Shown here in pieces: positions 16,530-25,265 of a stretch of 45,234 bases of DNA. The stretch's first letter is position 1. The number at the start of each line of letters is the position of its first letter. Origin of the DNA: JBAYZQ01 sp041672385 (lineage in GTDB: Bacteria; Spirochaetota; Spirochaetia; Sphaerochaetales; Sphaerochaetaceae); assembly GCA_041672385.1 (NCBI GenBank), contig JBAYZQ010000003.1, positions 1-45,234 of the forward strand, read 5' to 3'. The notes under the pieces are model-generated. The model was not told where the DNA came from. It saw only the letters and a list, made by a program, of their open reading frames with translations, and ran no database searches. The position numbers and the translations under genes were made by a program.

Positions 16530-18911
16530 TTAATTTAATCCTTCTGTAAATGCCTTTATATTTGAAGCATTTGCATAACAGTTGAAATCTTTTCCATTTC
16601 TAACAATTAAAGTTGGTGCTTGCATGACATTGAACTTTTTTGTCAAATCAAGTTGTTCTTCAGCATCTATGACTTCATAATTAATTTTAGCCTTATCTAG
16701 GAAAAGTTTTGCACTTTTACAGTTTGGACAAGTTTTTGTTGTAAAAAGAAGATAACTTGCTTCTTTTGGTTCAATTTTTTTCTCTTCTTTAGGTAAAGAT
16801 TTTTCTTCCCTAGGTTTTCTACCTTCATTCTTAAGCTTTGAATTTACTGCATCATATTTTTTTCTTTCAATAAATTCTTCACTTTTTCCAATGTTCCAGT
16901 TTCTTACAGGTCTATAATATCCCGTAATTCTGCTGTAAACCTCTGCATCTTTTCCACATTTAGGACATTTGAAATGTTCACCTGAAATATAGCCATGGTC
17001 AGCACAAACACTGTAGGTTGGGCTCAAAGTGTAATAAGGGAGTTTGTAGTTTTCTGCAATCTTTCTTACTAAATTAGCAGCAGATTTCCAGTTTGGAAGT
17101 TTTTCACCTAGAAAAGCATGAAAAACTGTTCCTGAGGTATACAAAGTCTGTAGTTGGTCTTGAATATCAAGAGCTTCAAAAACATCACTTGTAAAACTGA
17201 CTGGAAGATGACTACTATTTGTATAATAAGGTTTGTCTTCGTCGCTACTTGCAGTAATTATATCTGGATACCTAGTTTTGTCATGTTTGGCAAGACGATA
17301 AGCAGTTGATTCAGCTGGAGTGGCTTCAAGATTATAAAGATCACCATATTCTTCTTGGTAATCAGCAAGTCTTTCACGCATATGATTAAGAACATCCTTA
17401 GTAAACTCGATTGATTTTTCATGGGTTAAATCTTCTTTAATCCAGTTTGCATTTAAGCAGGCTTCATTCATTCCAATAAGACCAATAGTTGAAAAATGGT
17501 TTTTAAAAGTTCCTAAATAACGTTTTGTATAAGGATATAAACCCTCTTTAAGAAGTTTTGTAATTATATCTCTTTTAACTTTTAGTGAACGTGCAGAAAT
17601 ATCCATTAGTTTATCAAGACGCTTGTAGAAATCATTCTCATCTTTTGCAAGGTAGCCAATCCTAGGCATGTTAATTGTTACAACTCCAATACTTCCTGTT
17701 GATTCTCCACTTCCGAAGAAACCACCACTCTTTTTTCTCAGTTCTCTAAGATCAAGACGGAGACGACAACACATACTTCTTACATCTGATGGTTCCATGT
17801 CACTGTTTATATAATTTGAGAAATAAGGGGTTCCGTATTTACTGGTCATTTCAAATAATAACTTGTTATTTTCAGTATCGGACCAATCAAAATCTTTGGT
17901 AATTGAATAAGTTGGAATAGGGTACTGGAAACCACGGCCATTAGCATCACCTTCAATCATAATTTCAATGAAAGCTTTGTTTACAATGTCCATCTCTTTT
18001 TTACAATCTTTGTATTTGAAAGGCATTTCTTTTCCACCAACTATTGCTGGAAGTTCTGCAAGGTCGTTCGGAACTACCCAATCCAAGGTAATGTTACTAA
18101 ATGGAGCTTGAGTTCCCCAACGGCTAGGAGTATTTACACCAAAAATAAAGGATTCAAGACTTTTTTTAACTTGGTTATAATCAAGATTATCCACTTTAAC
18201 AAATGGAGCTAGATAAGTATCAAATGATGAAAAAGCCTGTGCACCTGCCCATTCATTTTGAAGGATACCAAGGAAGTTTACCATTTGGTTACACAAAGTG
18301 GCTAAATGACTTGCAGGTGAAGAAGTTATCTTTCCTGGAATTCCTCCAAGCCCTTCTTGAATAAGTTGTTTCAAAGACCAACCTGCACAATAACCTGTGA
18401 GCATGGACAAATCATGTATATGAATATCAGCATTCTTATGAGCTTGACTAATTTCATCATCATAAATTTCACTTAACCAGTAGTTAGCTGTAATGGCTCC
18501 TGAGTTAGAAAGAATAAGTCCTCCTACAGAGTAAGTTACAGTTGAGTTTTCTTTAACTCTCCAATCGTTAAGGTGAACATAATTATTTACAATTTCTTTG
18601 TAATCAACAATTGTTGATTTCATGTTTCTTATTTTTTCACGTTGTTTTCTATAAAGAATATAAGATTTTGCAACATCAGCATATCCTGCCTGAACAAGAA
18701 CGGCTTCAACGCTATCTTGAATGGCTTCAACTGTTATTATTTCATCTTTAATCTTAGGTTCGTAATCGCTTGTTACTTTGAGTGCCAAGAAATCAATGAC
18801 ATTATCATTGTATTGTTTATTTTTTGAATCGAAAGCTTTTTTTATTGCTTCTGCTATTTTTTGAATATCAAAGCTAACAACCTCTCCGTCTCTTTTAACA
18901 ACTTTATACAT
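16530..18911 (-). CDS. nrdD: Anaerobic ribonucleoside-triphosphate reductase fused to a glutaredoxin-like domain
   Basis: Class III, oxygen-sensitive ribonucleotide reductase that makes dNTPs using a glycyl radical. 793 residues: ATP-cone (about 1-95), the catalytic barrel with the cysteine loop SMCCRLRLDLRELR and GSIGVVTINMPRIGY, a zinc site from C636/H639 and C649/C652, and the glycyl-radical motif SRITGYYRPV with Gly664. A Lys/Glu linker then joins a 76-residue redoxin (718-793) with active site CPNC (728-731) and the cis-Pro motif QAPT. The fused redoxin suggests that this subtype is re-reduced by dithiol and not by formate. Two NrdR boxes lie upstream; nrdG lies just before it. Confidence 0.95.
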   Translation of the reverse strand: MYKVVKRDGEVVSFDIQKIAEAIKKAFDSKNKQYNDNVIDFLALKVTSDYEPKIKDEIITVEAIQDSVEAVLVQAGYADVAKSYILYRKQREKIRNMKSTIVDYKEIVNNYVHLNDWRVKENSTVTYSVGGLILSNSGAITANYWLSEIYDDEISQAHKNADIHIHDLSMLTGYCAGWSLKQLIQEGLGGIPGKITSSPASHLATLCNQMVNFLGILQNEWAGAQAFSSFDTYLAPFVKVDNLDYNQVKKSLESFIFGVNTPSRWGTQAPFSNITLDWVVPNDLAELPAIVGGKEMPFKYKDCKKEMDIVNKAFIEIMIEGDANGRGFQYPIPTYSITKDFDWSDTENNKLLFEMTSKYGTPYFSNYINSDMEPSDVRSMCCRLRLDLRELRKKSGGFFGSGESTGSIGVVTINMPRIGYLAKDENDFYKRLDKLMDISARSLKVKRDIITKLLKEGLYPYTKRYLGTFKNHFSTIGLIGMNEACLNANWIKEDLTHEKSIEFTKDVLNHMRERLADYQEEYGDLYNLEATPAESTAYRLAKHDKTRYPDIITASSDEDKPYYTNSSHLPVSFTSDVFEALDIQDQLQTLYTSGTVFHAFLGEKLPNWKSAANLVRKIAENYKLPYYTLSPTYSVCADHGYISGEHFKCPKCGKDAEVYSRITGYYRPVRNWNIGKSEEFIERKKYDAVNSKLKNEGRKPREEKSLPKEEKKIEPKEASYLLFTTKTCPNCKSAKLFLDKAKINYEVIDAEEQLDLTKKFNVMQAPTLIVRNGKDFNCYANASNIKAFTEGLN

Positions 18912-18967
18912 ACTTCATAACTCCTGTTATTAATTTTTAATATTTTTCGTTCTTAGAAGTATGTTAT

Positions 18968-19039
18968 ATTATAATATAAAAAGCAAGCGAAAACACTATA
19001 TTTTGTGTCTTTTTTTTTATTGACCACTAAGTATTGTGT
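18968..19039 (-). promoter_or_regulatory. nrdD promoter with two NrdR boxes
   Basis: Box 1, ACACTATATTTTGTGT (18993-19008), matches the NrdR consensus acaCwAtATaTwGtGt at 15 of 16 positions. Box 2 (19024-19039), core CACTAAGTATTGTG, matches at 13 of 16. Their starts are 31 bases apart, three helical turns, as is usual for NrdR pairs. On the minus strand a TATAAT (plus 18968-18973) follows and box 1 covers the -35 region, so binding would block nrdD transcription. The nrdR gene itself is not in the window. Confidence 0.75.
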
Positions 19040-19040
19040 T

Positions 19041-19733
19041 TTAAATACCCCGAAGTTCTACAGTTTCTATATAATTTCTTACTTGATTCTGCATAGATTT
19101 CATAGTTTTTTCATCATGAGAAGTGAGGTTTTTTCCAATAATATCTCCAGAATCTTTGAAGGCTTGAAGATAGTAACGCGAGGCACCTTTAAGCCATTTT
19201 CCGATTTCAATGAAATCTTTTTCTTCGTGAAATTGTTTTACTACAGTTGTTCTAAATTCATATTCAATCTTACCGGACAAAAGAAGGTCGACGCTTTTTA
19301 AAATTGGAGTAATGTCATAATTTTCGATTCCAATAGTCATTGGATATTTTTCCTTTGAATTTTTAATATCCATTGCTACGTAGTCAACTAGACCTTTATT
19401 TATTATGGATTCAAGTTTGTCTGGAAAACTACCATTAGTGTCGAGTTTAATTAGATAGTCATATTTTCTAAGCTTTTCGAGAAAACTTTCTATATCATCA
19501 TTAATAAGGGGTTCTCCGCCAGTAAGACAAATTCCATCTAGGAGCCCTTCACGTTTTTTTAGAAAGGCAAAAAGTTCTTTTTCGTCTATAACTTCTTGAC
19601 TTGTTGGATCCAGTACCAAAGTTGAATTATGGCAAAAAGGACAACGAAAATTACAACCACCACTAAAAAGAGTGCAGGCGGTTTTTTCAGGATAATCTAA
19701 AAGGGTGAGTTTTTGTAAACCATGAATAATCAT
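19041..19733 (-). CDS. nrdG: Anaerobic ribonucleotide reductase activating protein (radical SAM)
   Basis: Radical-SAM activase that installs the glycyl radical on NrdD. CNFRCPFCH supplies the three cluster Cys (CxxxCxxC); ICLTGGEPLI and KLDTNGSFP are the SAM-binding strands. It resembles the longer NrdG2 type (about 230 residues). The start is set at 19733 (MIIHGLQKL), where the family homology begins; an earlier in-frame ATG at 19793 would run through the terminator of the preceding gene. No good Shine-Dalgarno precedes it, and only about 40 bases separate it from that terminator, with TTGACC at plus 19763-19768, so the transcript may be nearly leaderless. nrdD follows after 129 bases. Confidence 0.9.
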   Translation of the reverse strand: MIIHGLQKLTLLDYPEKTACTLFSGGCNFRCPFCHNSTLVLDPTSQEVIDEKELFAFLKKREGLLDGICLTGGEPLINDDIESFLEKLRKYDYLIKLDTNGSFPDKLESIINKGLVDYVAMDIKNSKEKYPMTIGIENYDITPILKSVDLLLSGKIEYEFRTTVVKQFHEEKDFIEIGKWLKGASRYYLQAFKDSGDIIGKNLTSHDEKTMKSMQNQVRNYIETVELRGI

Positions 19734-19773
19734 ATATTCACTATTTCTCAAAATTAGATATTGGTCAAGGGCT

Positions 19774-19807
19774 AAAAAAAGGCCGTATCCCAAAAGAGGG
19801 ACACGGC
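19774..19807 (-). terminator. Rho-independent terminator of the secreted-protein gene
   Basis: Arms 19782-19791 and 19798-19807 pair over 10 bp with one mismatch (GCCGT..CCC / GGG..ACGGC), 6-base loop, followed on the minus strand by seven Ts (plus 19774-19780). Confidence 0.88.
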
Positions 19808-19817
19808 GAGATAAAAA

Positions 19818-20405
19818 TTAAAGTTCAATTTTTGTCCCAAGTTTTGTTTCTATTGGGTTTTGATTATTTACATCTTTGAAAACCAAAGAAACAGGTTCTT
19901 TGTCTTTTGGAACATCAAATCTTAGGGTGTAGGTTAGGGTTTTGGTTTGATTTATACCGACAAGATTTCGATAGTTTGAAAAAGAGCTGTAGGCGGCGAT
20001 GTTTTCATAATAACCTTTTAACTCAGTTCCATCTGAAAGTTTAATAATTGGACTTGGATAAGTTCTATCAAAGTTTACAGATTTAGAATCAAAACTTTTT
20101 TTTAGTTCAAGTAGATAAAATTCTCCGGTGGTATAAGAACCTTGAACGTAATTTCCAAGAGCGGTTAAAGATCCTTCATCCCAATTAAGTCCCATAAAAT
20201 TAAGATCACCTGTACTGTTAAGTTTGTAACCTGTAGGAACATCATAGGTTTTTTCTACAAAAGGTTCATAGGTCTTATTATCTTCATTTAAGACAACAAT
20301 CGTTCCATCGGTTTTCTGAGCCAAGGAAGATTTTGCCATTAATGGAGTAAGACAGACTAAAATGATAAGAAGCGTAATTAATAAGCTTTTTTTAATGTGT
20401 TTCAT
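19818..20405 (-). CDS. Secreted protein of unknown function
   Basis: 195 residues. A Sec signal peptide (about 1-24, ending PLMA/K) precedes a mature, probably beta-rich domain with many Asn, Thr and aromatic residues (YKLNSTGDLNFMGLNW, GEFYLLELKKSF, TLTYTLRFDVPKDKEPVSLVFKD). The last segment looks like an immunoglobulin-like edge of the kind found in DUF4352-style proteins, but I cannot assign a family. No lipobox Cys and no Cys at all in the mature part. AAGGAG precedes the ATG. It is a single-gene unit closed by a strong terminator, outside the sugar cassettes. Confidence 0.75.
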   Translation of the reverse strand: MKHIKKSLLITLLIILVCLTPLMAKSSLAQKTDGTIVVLNEDNKTYEPFVEKTYDVPTGYKLNSTGDLNFMGLNWDEGSLTALGNYVQGSYTTGEFYLLELKKSFDSKSVNFDRTYPSPIIKLSDGTELKGYYENIAAYSSFSNYRNLVGINQTKTLTYTLRFDVPKDKEPVSLVFKDVNNQNPIETKLGTKIEL

Positions 20406-20501
20406 CTTTTTTCTCCTTGATTAATTTATAATCTAGGTATAATCAAAAACATAAAGAGAAACAATATTTTCTTATAATTCTTCAGATTTCTTCATAAAAT
20501 T

Positions 20502-21365
20502 CTATTTGTAGTAAACTGCTTTACCTACTGTATTGAACAGCTGGAGTTTGTGATTTACTACTTCTTGCATTGCTTTAATACAAGGAGGATAAATTTCATT
20601 TGGTTCTCTTAGAGTTTCATCTTTTAATACTTCTCTACATTTTTCATAAAATGCGGTTTTAATATCGCTTGAAATATTTATTTTACAAATTCCCATTTTG
20701 ACTGCAGTTGCAATTTCTTCATCACTATTATTACTTCCCCCATGTAAAACCAAAGGAACTTTTGATAACTTTACAATCTTTTCTAATAAATCCAACCTAA
20801 GATGTGGAATTTTATTTTTAGGATAAAGACCATGAGCTGTTCCGATTGCAATAGCAAGAGTGTCTACCTCGGTGGCTTCGGTAAAAGCTAAAACATCCTC
20901 AGGTTTTGTATATATGATGTTGTCTGTAGAGGCTTCGCCGCCCTTAATTGTGGCACCTATTGTGCCTAGTTCTGCTTCAACACTTATGTTAACAGCATGA
21001 GCAGCCTGTACAACTTGTTTTGTTAAAGCTACATTTTCTTCATAAGATGAAAGTGAACTATCAATCATTACAGATGTAAAACCATCATTTATAGCTCTGA
21101 TGACGTCTTGGAAACTTCCACCATGATCCAAGTGAAGGCACACAGGAATTTTTGCCTTGTGAGCTTCTGCCTTTACTGCCTCAATGAAACTGTCCCTTAC
21201 AAAAGAAAGTTCATCAGGATGTATTTCTATAATTACTGGTGCATTTGCTTTTTCACAAGCTTCTATTACACCAGTAAGCATCATATTGCTACTTATATTA
21301 AAAGCAGGAATAGCGAAATGTTGTTCTTTAGCGACTTTTAATAAGTCTTTCATGTTCATTAACAT
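20502..21365 (-). CDS. Class II ketose-(bis)phosphate aldolase, cassette A
   Basis: Zinc aldolase of the fructose/tagatose-bisphosphate (FbaA/KbaY/GatY) family, 287 residues. Zinc and catalytic sites: LHLDHGG (Asp general acid, His ligand), AELGTIG, AIGTAHG (His ligand) and LVLHGGS (His ligand); the phosphate loop is GGSNNSD and NISSD. The GatY/KbaY-like length suggests tagatose- or fructose-type substrates, but family members also cleave ketose 1-phosphates and the inositol intermediate. The start at 21365 follows AGGAG by seven bases; two further in-frame ATGs lie within four codons. It is transcribed after the DeoR regulator, 18 bases apart, and is divergent from the transporter operon of the same cassette. 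Confidence 0.88.
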   Translation of the reverse strand: MLMNMKDLLKVAKEQHFAIPAFNISSNMMLTGVIEACEKANAPVIIEIHPDELSFVRDSFIEAVKAEAHKAKIPVCLHLDHGGSFQDVIRAINDGFTSVMIDSSLSSYEENVALTKQVVQAAHAVNISVEAELGTIGATIKGGEASTDNIIYTKPEDVLAFTEATEVDTLAIAIGTAHGLYPKNKIPHLRLDLLEKIVKLSKVPLVLHGGSNNSDEEIATAVKMGICKINISSDIKTAFYEKCREVLKDETLREPNEIYPPCIKAMQEVVNHKLQLFNTVGKAVYYK

Positions 21366-21383
21366 AAATTATCTCCTAGTAGT

Positions 21384-22163
21384 TTATACTACTATTATTT
21401 CAGGACCTTTCTCTTTAAAGCTTTCTAAAGCTTCAGAAGAAATTCCCTTATCAGTTACAATTAAACTAACATCTTCAATAGGACAAATAAAAGAAAAGGC
21501 ATAATTGTCAATCTTGGTTGAATCAAGACAAATAATTGATTCTTGAGAATTTTCAATCATTATTTTTTTTATTGAAGTTTCATGTTGGTTGGCAGAGAAA
21601 AACCCAGAATTAGCGATTGCTCCAGTAAAACTTAGAATAGCTTTATCTACATGATATCTTTTCATTGAGGCTTGGGTATCGGAACCCAATAAATAGTCGG
21701 TATCTTTATTGTATTCTCCCTCTGGTACTATTACTCGGTTGTTATTTACTCCACTCAAGATTTGAACAATTTGTAAACTCGTAGTTACAATGAGAAGGTT
21801 TGAATGCTGTAAAAGTTGGTAGGCTACTTCTAAGGTAGAGGAACCTGAATCAATAAATAAAGAATCATTATCTTCAATTCTTGTAGCTATGTATTGTGCA
21901 ATTCTTTTTTTCTCTTTCTTTGCAATTTCCATTCGAGATTTAAGAGTTGTAAGATTGCTGACCACTTTTTCAGATTTTAAAATTGCTCCACCATGGGTTC
22001 TAATAATGTCATTTTTTTTATTTTCCATGGCAATTAAATCTCTTCGTATAGTAACTTCAGTAACTGAAAATTTCTTTGCCATTTCACTTACATTAGCCCT
22101 TTTATTTTCTTTAAGGTACTGATAAATTTTTTCTCTTCTTTCTTCTGCAAATTCTTTTGTCAT
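21384..22163 (-). CDS. DeoR-family repressor, cassette A
   Basis: 259 residues. N-terminal winged helix-turn-helix (about 1-57) with VSEMAKKFSVTEVTIRRDL and the typical RTHGGAI that joins it to the sugar-phosphate-sensing domain. The effector domain resembles ribose-5-phosphate isomerase, with DSGSSTLEVA (phosphate loop) and SFTGAI. Members sense phosphorylated sugars and usually repress the genes around them. It forms an operon with the aldolase and faces the transporter genes across a 307-base control region. It is a paralogue of the repressor at 27792-28571. Confidence 0.92.
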   Translation of the reverse strand: MTKEFAEERREKIYQYLKENKRANVSEMAKKFSVTEVTIRRDLIAMENKKNDIIRTHGGAILKSEKVVSNLTTLKSRMEIAKKEKKRIAQYIATRIEDNDSLFIDSGSSTLEVAYQLLQHSNLLIVTTSLQIVQILSGVNNNRVIVPEGEYNKDTDYLLGSDTQASMKRYHVDKAILSFTGAIANSGFFSANQHETSIKKIMIENSQESIICLDSTKIDNYAFSFICPIEDVSLIVTDKGISSEALESFKEKGPEIIVV

Positions 22164-22470
22164 TTTTTCCTCGACCTTTACAAGTTAGAAGTAAAATCCA
22201 ATAAAGTCAATGTTTGTTTAAGATTATTTATGTTTATTTTTATTAAAAAAAATATTAAAACAATCATTAATAAACATAAATTAAAACAGTAAAGAACAAG
22301 TAAAATTGTTGAAAAGTCAACAAAAAATTTATTAAAACCGTTTTTTTTTACCTATATATGTTGTTTAATTGGAATGTTTGTTAGTTTAGTGTTTGATTTT
22401 TTTCTTGACAACTGATATTTGTTGATTGATAATGGAAAAAGTTAGTTCTTAAAAGAAAAGGGGAATAAAA
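22164..22470. promoter_or_regulatory. Cassette A control region with candidate operators
   Basis: 307 bases without a gene, very AT-rich. It holds a perfect inverted repeat, TTTATGTTTATT at 22227-22238 and AATAAACATAAA at 22269-22280, centres 42 bases apart (four helical turns), which suits a looping DeoR repressor. A second, smaller repeat TTGTTGA-N4-TCAACAA lies at 22306-22323. AATGTTTGTT occurs twice, at 22209-22218 and 22373-22382. The forward promoter is listed separately. AACATAAATTA recurs in the cassette B control region. Confidence 0.5.
22405..22433 (+). promoter_or_regulatory. Promoter of transporter operon A
   Basis: TTGACA at 22405-22410, 17-base spacer, GATAAT at 22428-22433. 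A perfect -35 and a five-of-six -10 predict strong sigma-70 transcription starting near 22440, about 30 bases before the ATG. Confidence 0.8.
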
Positions 22471-23493
22471 ATGAAAAAATTACTTATTGTCGTCTTATTA
22501 ATTTCTTTGTTAGCTTTACCGGTTTTTGCAACAGGTGACTCGGAAACAAAAAATTTGACAGTTTATGCAGGAATGCTAGAAGAGCATGCTGCAGCTGTAT
22601 GTCAGGCTTTTGAAGCTGAGACTGGTATTAAAACCAACTTTGTTCGTATGAGCGGAGGAGAAATATTTGCTAGAATCAAAGCTGAGAAAGAAAATCCACA
22701 AGCTTCTGTTTGGTATGGAGGTGGATCTCTTACTTTTATTGAAGCAGCAAATGAAGGACTTTTAGTACCTTATACCAGTCCTGCCACAGACAAGATCCCA
22801 GCACAGTTTAAAGATTCTAAAGGTTATTGGACTGGAATTTATACAGGATACCTTGGTTTCTATGCCGATAAAGATTGGTTAGCAAAAGTTGGAATGGATA
22901 TGCCTGATTCTTGGGAAGATCTTCTTGATCCAAGACTTAAAGGTGAAATTGTAATGGCACATCCTGGATCTTCTTCAACCGCTTATAATATGTTAACTAC
23001 AGTTTTACAAGTAATGGGAGAAGAGAAAGGCTGGCAATATCTTCAGAAGTTAAATCAAAATATTCGCCAGTACACCAAAAGTGGAAGTGCAGGTGGAAGA
23101 ATGGTTCAGTTAAGAGAAACTGGTCTTACTATTGGTTATCTTCATGATGCAATTTCCTTCAAGAGAGAAGGTTATGATCATATCGTAATGAGTGCTCCTT
23201 CTGAAGGAACTGGTTATGAGATAGGAGCTGTTGGTATTATCAAGGGAGCTCCAGAACTTGAAGAAGCTAAGCAATTTGTAGATTTCGTTCTTAGAAGCGA
23301 TGTTCAAGAAATTGGACAAACTGTAAATGCTTTACAGTTTTTGACAAATCCAGATGCTGTACCTCCTGAAGAAGTGGCATCAATAAAAGGTGCAAAATTA
23401 ATAACCCAGGATGATGCTTGGTCGGGAGCTCATAGGTCAGAGTTTTTAGAGAAATTTAATGAACTAACAAAAACAACTGTTCCTACAACCTAA
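22471..23493 (+). CDS. ABC importer substrate-binding protein, FbpA/AfuA-like, cassette A
   Basis: Periplasmic binding protein of 340 residues with a Sec signal peptide cut near VFA-TGDSE and no lipobox, so soluble. The mature part has the class II fold seen in FbpA, AfuA and phosphonate or thiamine binders: LTVYAGMLEEHAAAVCQAFEAETG, WYGGGSLTFIEAANEGLL, GIYTGYLGFYAD, SWEDLLDPRLKGEIVMAHPGSSSTAY and GAPELEEAKQFVDFVL. The iron-binding tyrosine pair of FbpA is not evident, so 'iron' annotation should not be taken at face value. AfuA of Actinobacillus, in this group, binds hexose phosphates, which would fit the aldolase and DeoR next door. A hairpin follows. Confidence 0.88.
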   Translation: MKKLLIVVLLISLLALPVFATGDSETKNLTVYAGMLEEHAAAVCQAFEAETGIKTNFVRMSGGEIFARIKAEKENPQASVWYGGGSLTFIEAANEGLLVPYTSPATDKIPAQFKDSKGYWTGIYTGYLGFYADKDWLAKVGMDMPDSWEDLLDPRLKGEIVMAHPGSSSTAYNMLTTVLQVMGEEKGWQYLQKLNQNIRQYTKSGSAGGRMVQLRETGLTIGYLHDAISFKREGYDHIVMSAPSEGTGYEIGAVGIIKGAPELEEAKQFVDFVLRSDVQEIGQTVNALQFLTNPDAVPPEEVASIKGAKLITQDDAWSGAHRSEFLEKFNELTKTTVPTT

Positions 23494-23506
23494 TTATGTG
23501 CAAGAA

Positions 23507-23541
23507 TCTGTCCTGAATTTTTTTCAGGACAGAGTTTTTTT
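23507..23541 (+). terminator. Intra-operon hairpin between binding protein and permease A
   Basis: Perfect 11-bp stem, TCTGTCCTGAA (23507-23517) with TTCAGGACAGA (23523-23533), loop of 5, then seven Ts (23535-23541). It should end most transcripts after the binding-protein gene and let some through to the permease, or protect the 3' end of the binding-protein mRNA. Confidence 0.85.
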
Positions 23542-23553
23542 AAGGAAAAATTT

Positions 23554-25263
23554 ATGGTTGAAAAACAACTTCCCAATATTCCTTTGGGAACTGAAAGTAG
23601 ATTCAAATATAATCTTAGACGATTGAAGTTTACCATGCGAGATCCAGTATTAATGCTAAGCATTGTTTGTGTTGGTATTGTTGTCGTAATGTTTATAATA
23701 ATTCCAATGTTTGTGATTCTTCAAGAAAGTTTTTTACCAGATGGAAAGTTTTCTTTTAAGTCTTACTCTTCAATTTTTAAAAGTTTTTATGATCTTAATA
23801 TTATTTTTAATACTCTAAAACTTGGAGTTATGGTTTCTTTAATTGGAACTGTAGTTGCTTTTCTTTTTGCTTATGCAACGACTTATCTTGATATAAAACT
23901 AAAAAAACTTTTTAATATTTTTTCAATTTTACCAATGGTATCTCCACCTTTTGTAATATCCTTGGCATTTATACTTTTATTTGGAAGAAGTGGTTTGATT
24001 AGTTATAAGCTATTGGGGATTAGGCCTGATATATATGGTTTTTGGGGTTTAAGTTTAACTCAAGTTTTGTCTTTTTTCCCTACCGGTTATTTAATGTTAG
24101 TAGCAATGCTTCAGAATATTGACCCTTCAGTGGAAGAAGCAGCTCAAGCTTTAGGTAGTGGAGAAGGAAGAGTTTTTAGAACTGTTACATTGCCTTTGAT
24201 GATTCCAGGGTTAGCAAATGCAAGTCTTTTAATCTTTATTCAAAGTCTTGCGGATTTTGGTAATGCTATTGTAATAGGTGGTAATTATACTACTATGGCT
24301 GTTCAAATTTATCAGCAAGGTATAGGAAGTTATGATATGACGGGTGCAACTGCAATGGCAGTTTTGCTTCTAGGAATTTCAATAGTAATATTCTATTTAC
24401 AAAATAGTGTTGTTGGGAAAAAATCCTATATAACTGTAACTGGTAAAGCAAGCAAACAAAGAGTTTTGATAAAAAACAAATTGGCAACTATTCCTGTTTT
24501 TGTCATTTGTTTTTTAATTTCATTCTTTGTTTTAATGCTCTATGCAATGATTCCAATTGGAACTTTTGTAAGGATGTGGGGGGCAGATTTTTCCTTCTCC
24601 TTCCATTGGATTCAGTATGTTTTCAAATATGGAACTCGTTATATCAAAGATACAACTATACTTTCGCTTATTGCCACTCCTATTTCAGCTTTACTGGGTA
24701 TGGTTTCGGCTTTCATAATTGTAAGGAAGGACTTTCCTGGAAGAAGGGCGCTTGAATGGTTTATTCTAATGGCAATAGCCCTTCCAGGTACTGTTTTAGG
24801 GCTTGGCTATGTGCTTTCGTATAATACGCCACCTCTAATTCTTACTGGTACAAGCTTTATATTAATAATGGCTTTGATAATTAGGAGCATGCCAATAGGA
24901 ACTAGATCAGCAATTGCTGCATTAAAACAGATTGATCCCTCAATTGAAGAAGCTGCAACAATTTCTGGAGCTAATACTAAAAAGGTGTTTACTTCTATAA
25001 CAGTACCTCTAATCAAGCCTGTTTTCTTTTCAAGTTTGGTTTATGCCTTTATCAGAGGTATGACTCTTGTAAGTACAATTATCTTCTTGGTATCTGCAAA
25101 ATGGCAAATGCTTACTGTTGCTATCATGAATCAAGTAGACCAGGGTTATTATGGAGCTGCAAATGCGTATTGTCTTATCTTAATTGTAATTGTAGCTGTG
25201 TTTATGGTAGTCATGAATTTCTTGTTGAAGAGACTTGGCGTAAATATTAATGAAGGAAGATAG
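23554..25263 (+). CDS. ABC importer permease with two fused membrane domains, cassette A
   Basis: 569 residues, about 12 membrane helices, formed by two BPD_transp_1 domains in tandem as in FbpB/AfuB. Each carries an EAA loop that docks the ATPase: EEAAQALGSGEGRVFRTVTLPL in the first half (about residue 215) and EEAATISGANTKKVFTSITVPL in the second (about 465). The N terminus is cytosolic and charged. AAGGA precedes the ATG, just after the hairpin T-run. The ATPase starts 2 bases after its stop, so the two are translated together. Confidence 0.92.
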   Translation: MVEKQLPNIPLGTESRFKYNLRRLKFTMRDPVLMLSIVCVGIVVVMFIIIPMFVILQESFLPDGKFSFKSYSSIFKSFYDLNIIFNTLKLGVMVSLIGTVVAFLFAYATTYLDIKLKKLFNIFSILPMVSPPFVISLAFILLFGRSGLISYKLLGIRPDIYGFWGLSLTQVLSFFPTGYLMLVAMLQNIDPSVEEAAQALGSGEGRVFRTVTLPLMIPGLANASLLIFIQSLADFGNAIVIGGNYTTMAVQIYQQGIGSYDMTGATAMAVLLLGISIVIFYLQNSVVGKKSYITVTGKASKQRVLIKNKLATIPVFVICFLISFFVLMLYAMIPIGTFVRMWGADFSFSFHWIQYVFKYGTRYIKDTTILSLIATPISALLGMVSAFIIVRKDFPGRRALEWFILMAIALPGTVLGLGYVLSYNTPPLILTGTSFILIMALIIRSMPIGTRSAIAALKQIDPSIEEAATISGANTKKVFTSITVPLIKPVFFSSLVYAFIRGMTLVSTIIFLVSAKWQMLTVAIMNQVDQGYYGAANAYCLILIVIVAVFMVVMNFLLKRLGVNINEGR

Positions 25264-25265
25264 AA

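Noticed and set aside
22164..22470. Small RNA or riboswitch in the long leader of cassette A
   Set aside because: The promoter is at 22405-22433, so the transcript leader is only about 30 bases; the upstream repeats fit operators better than RNA structure.
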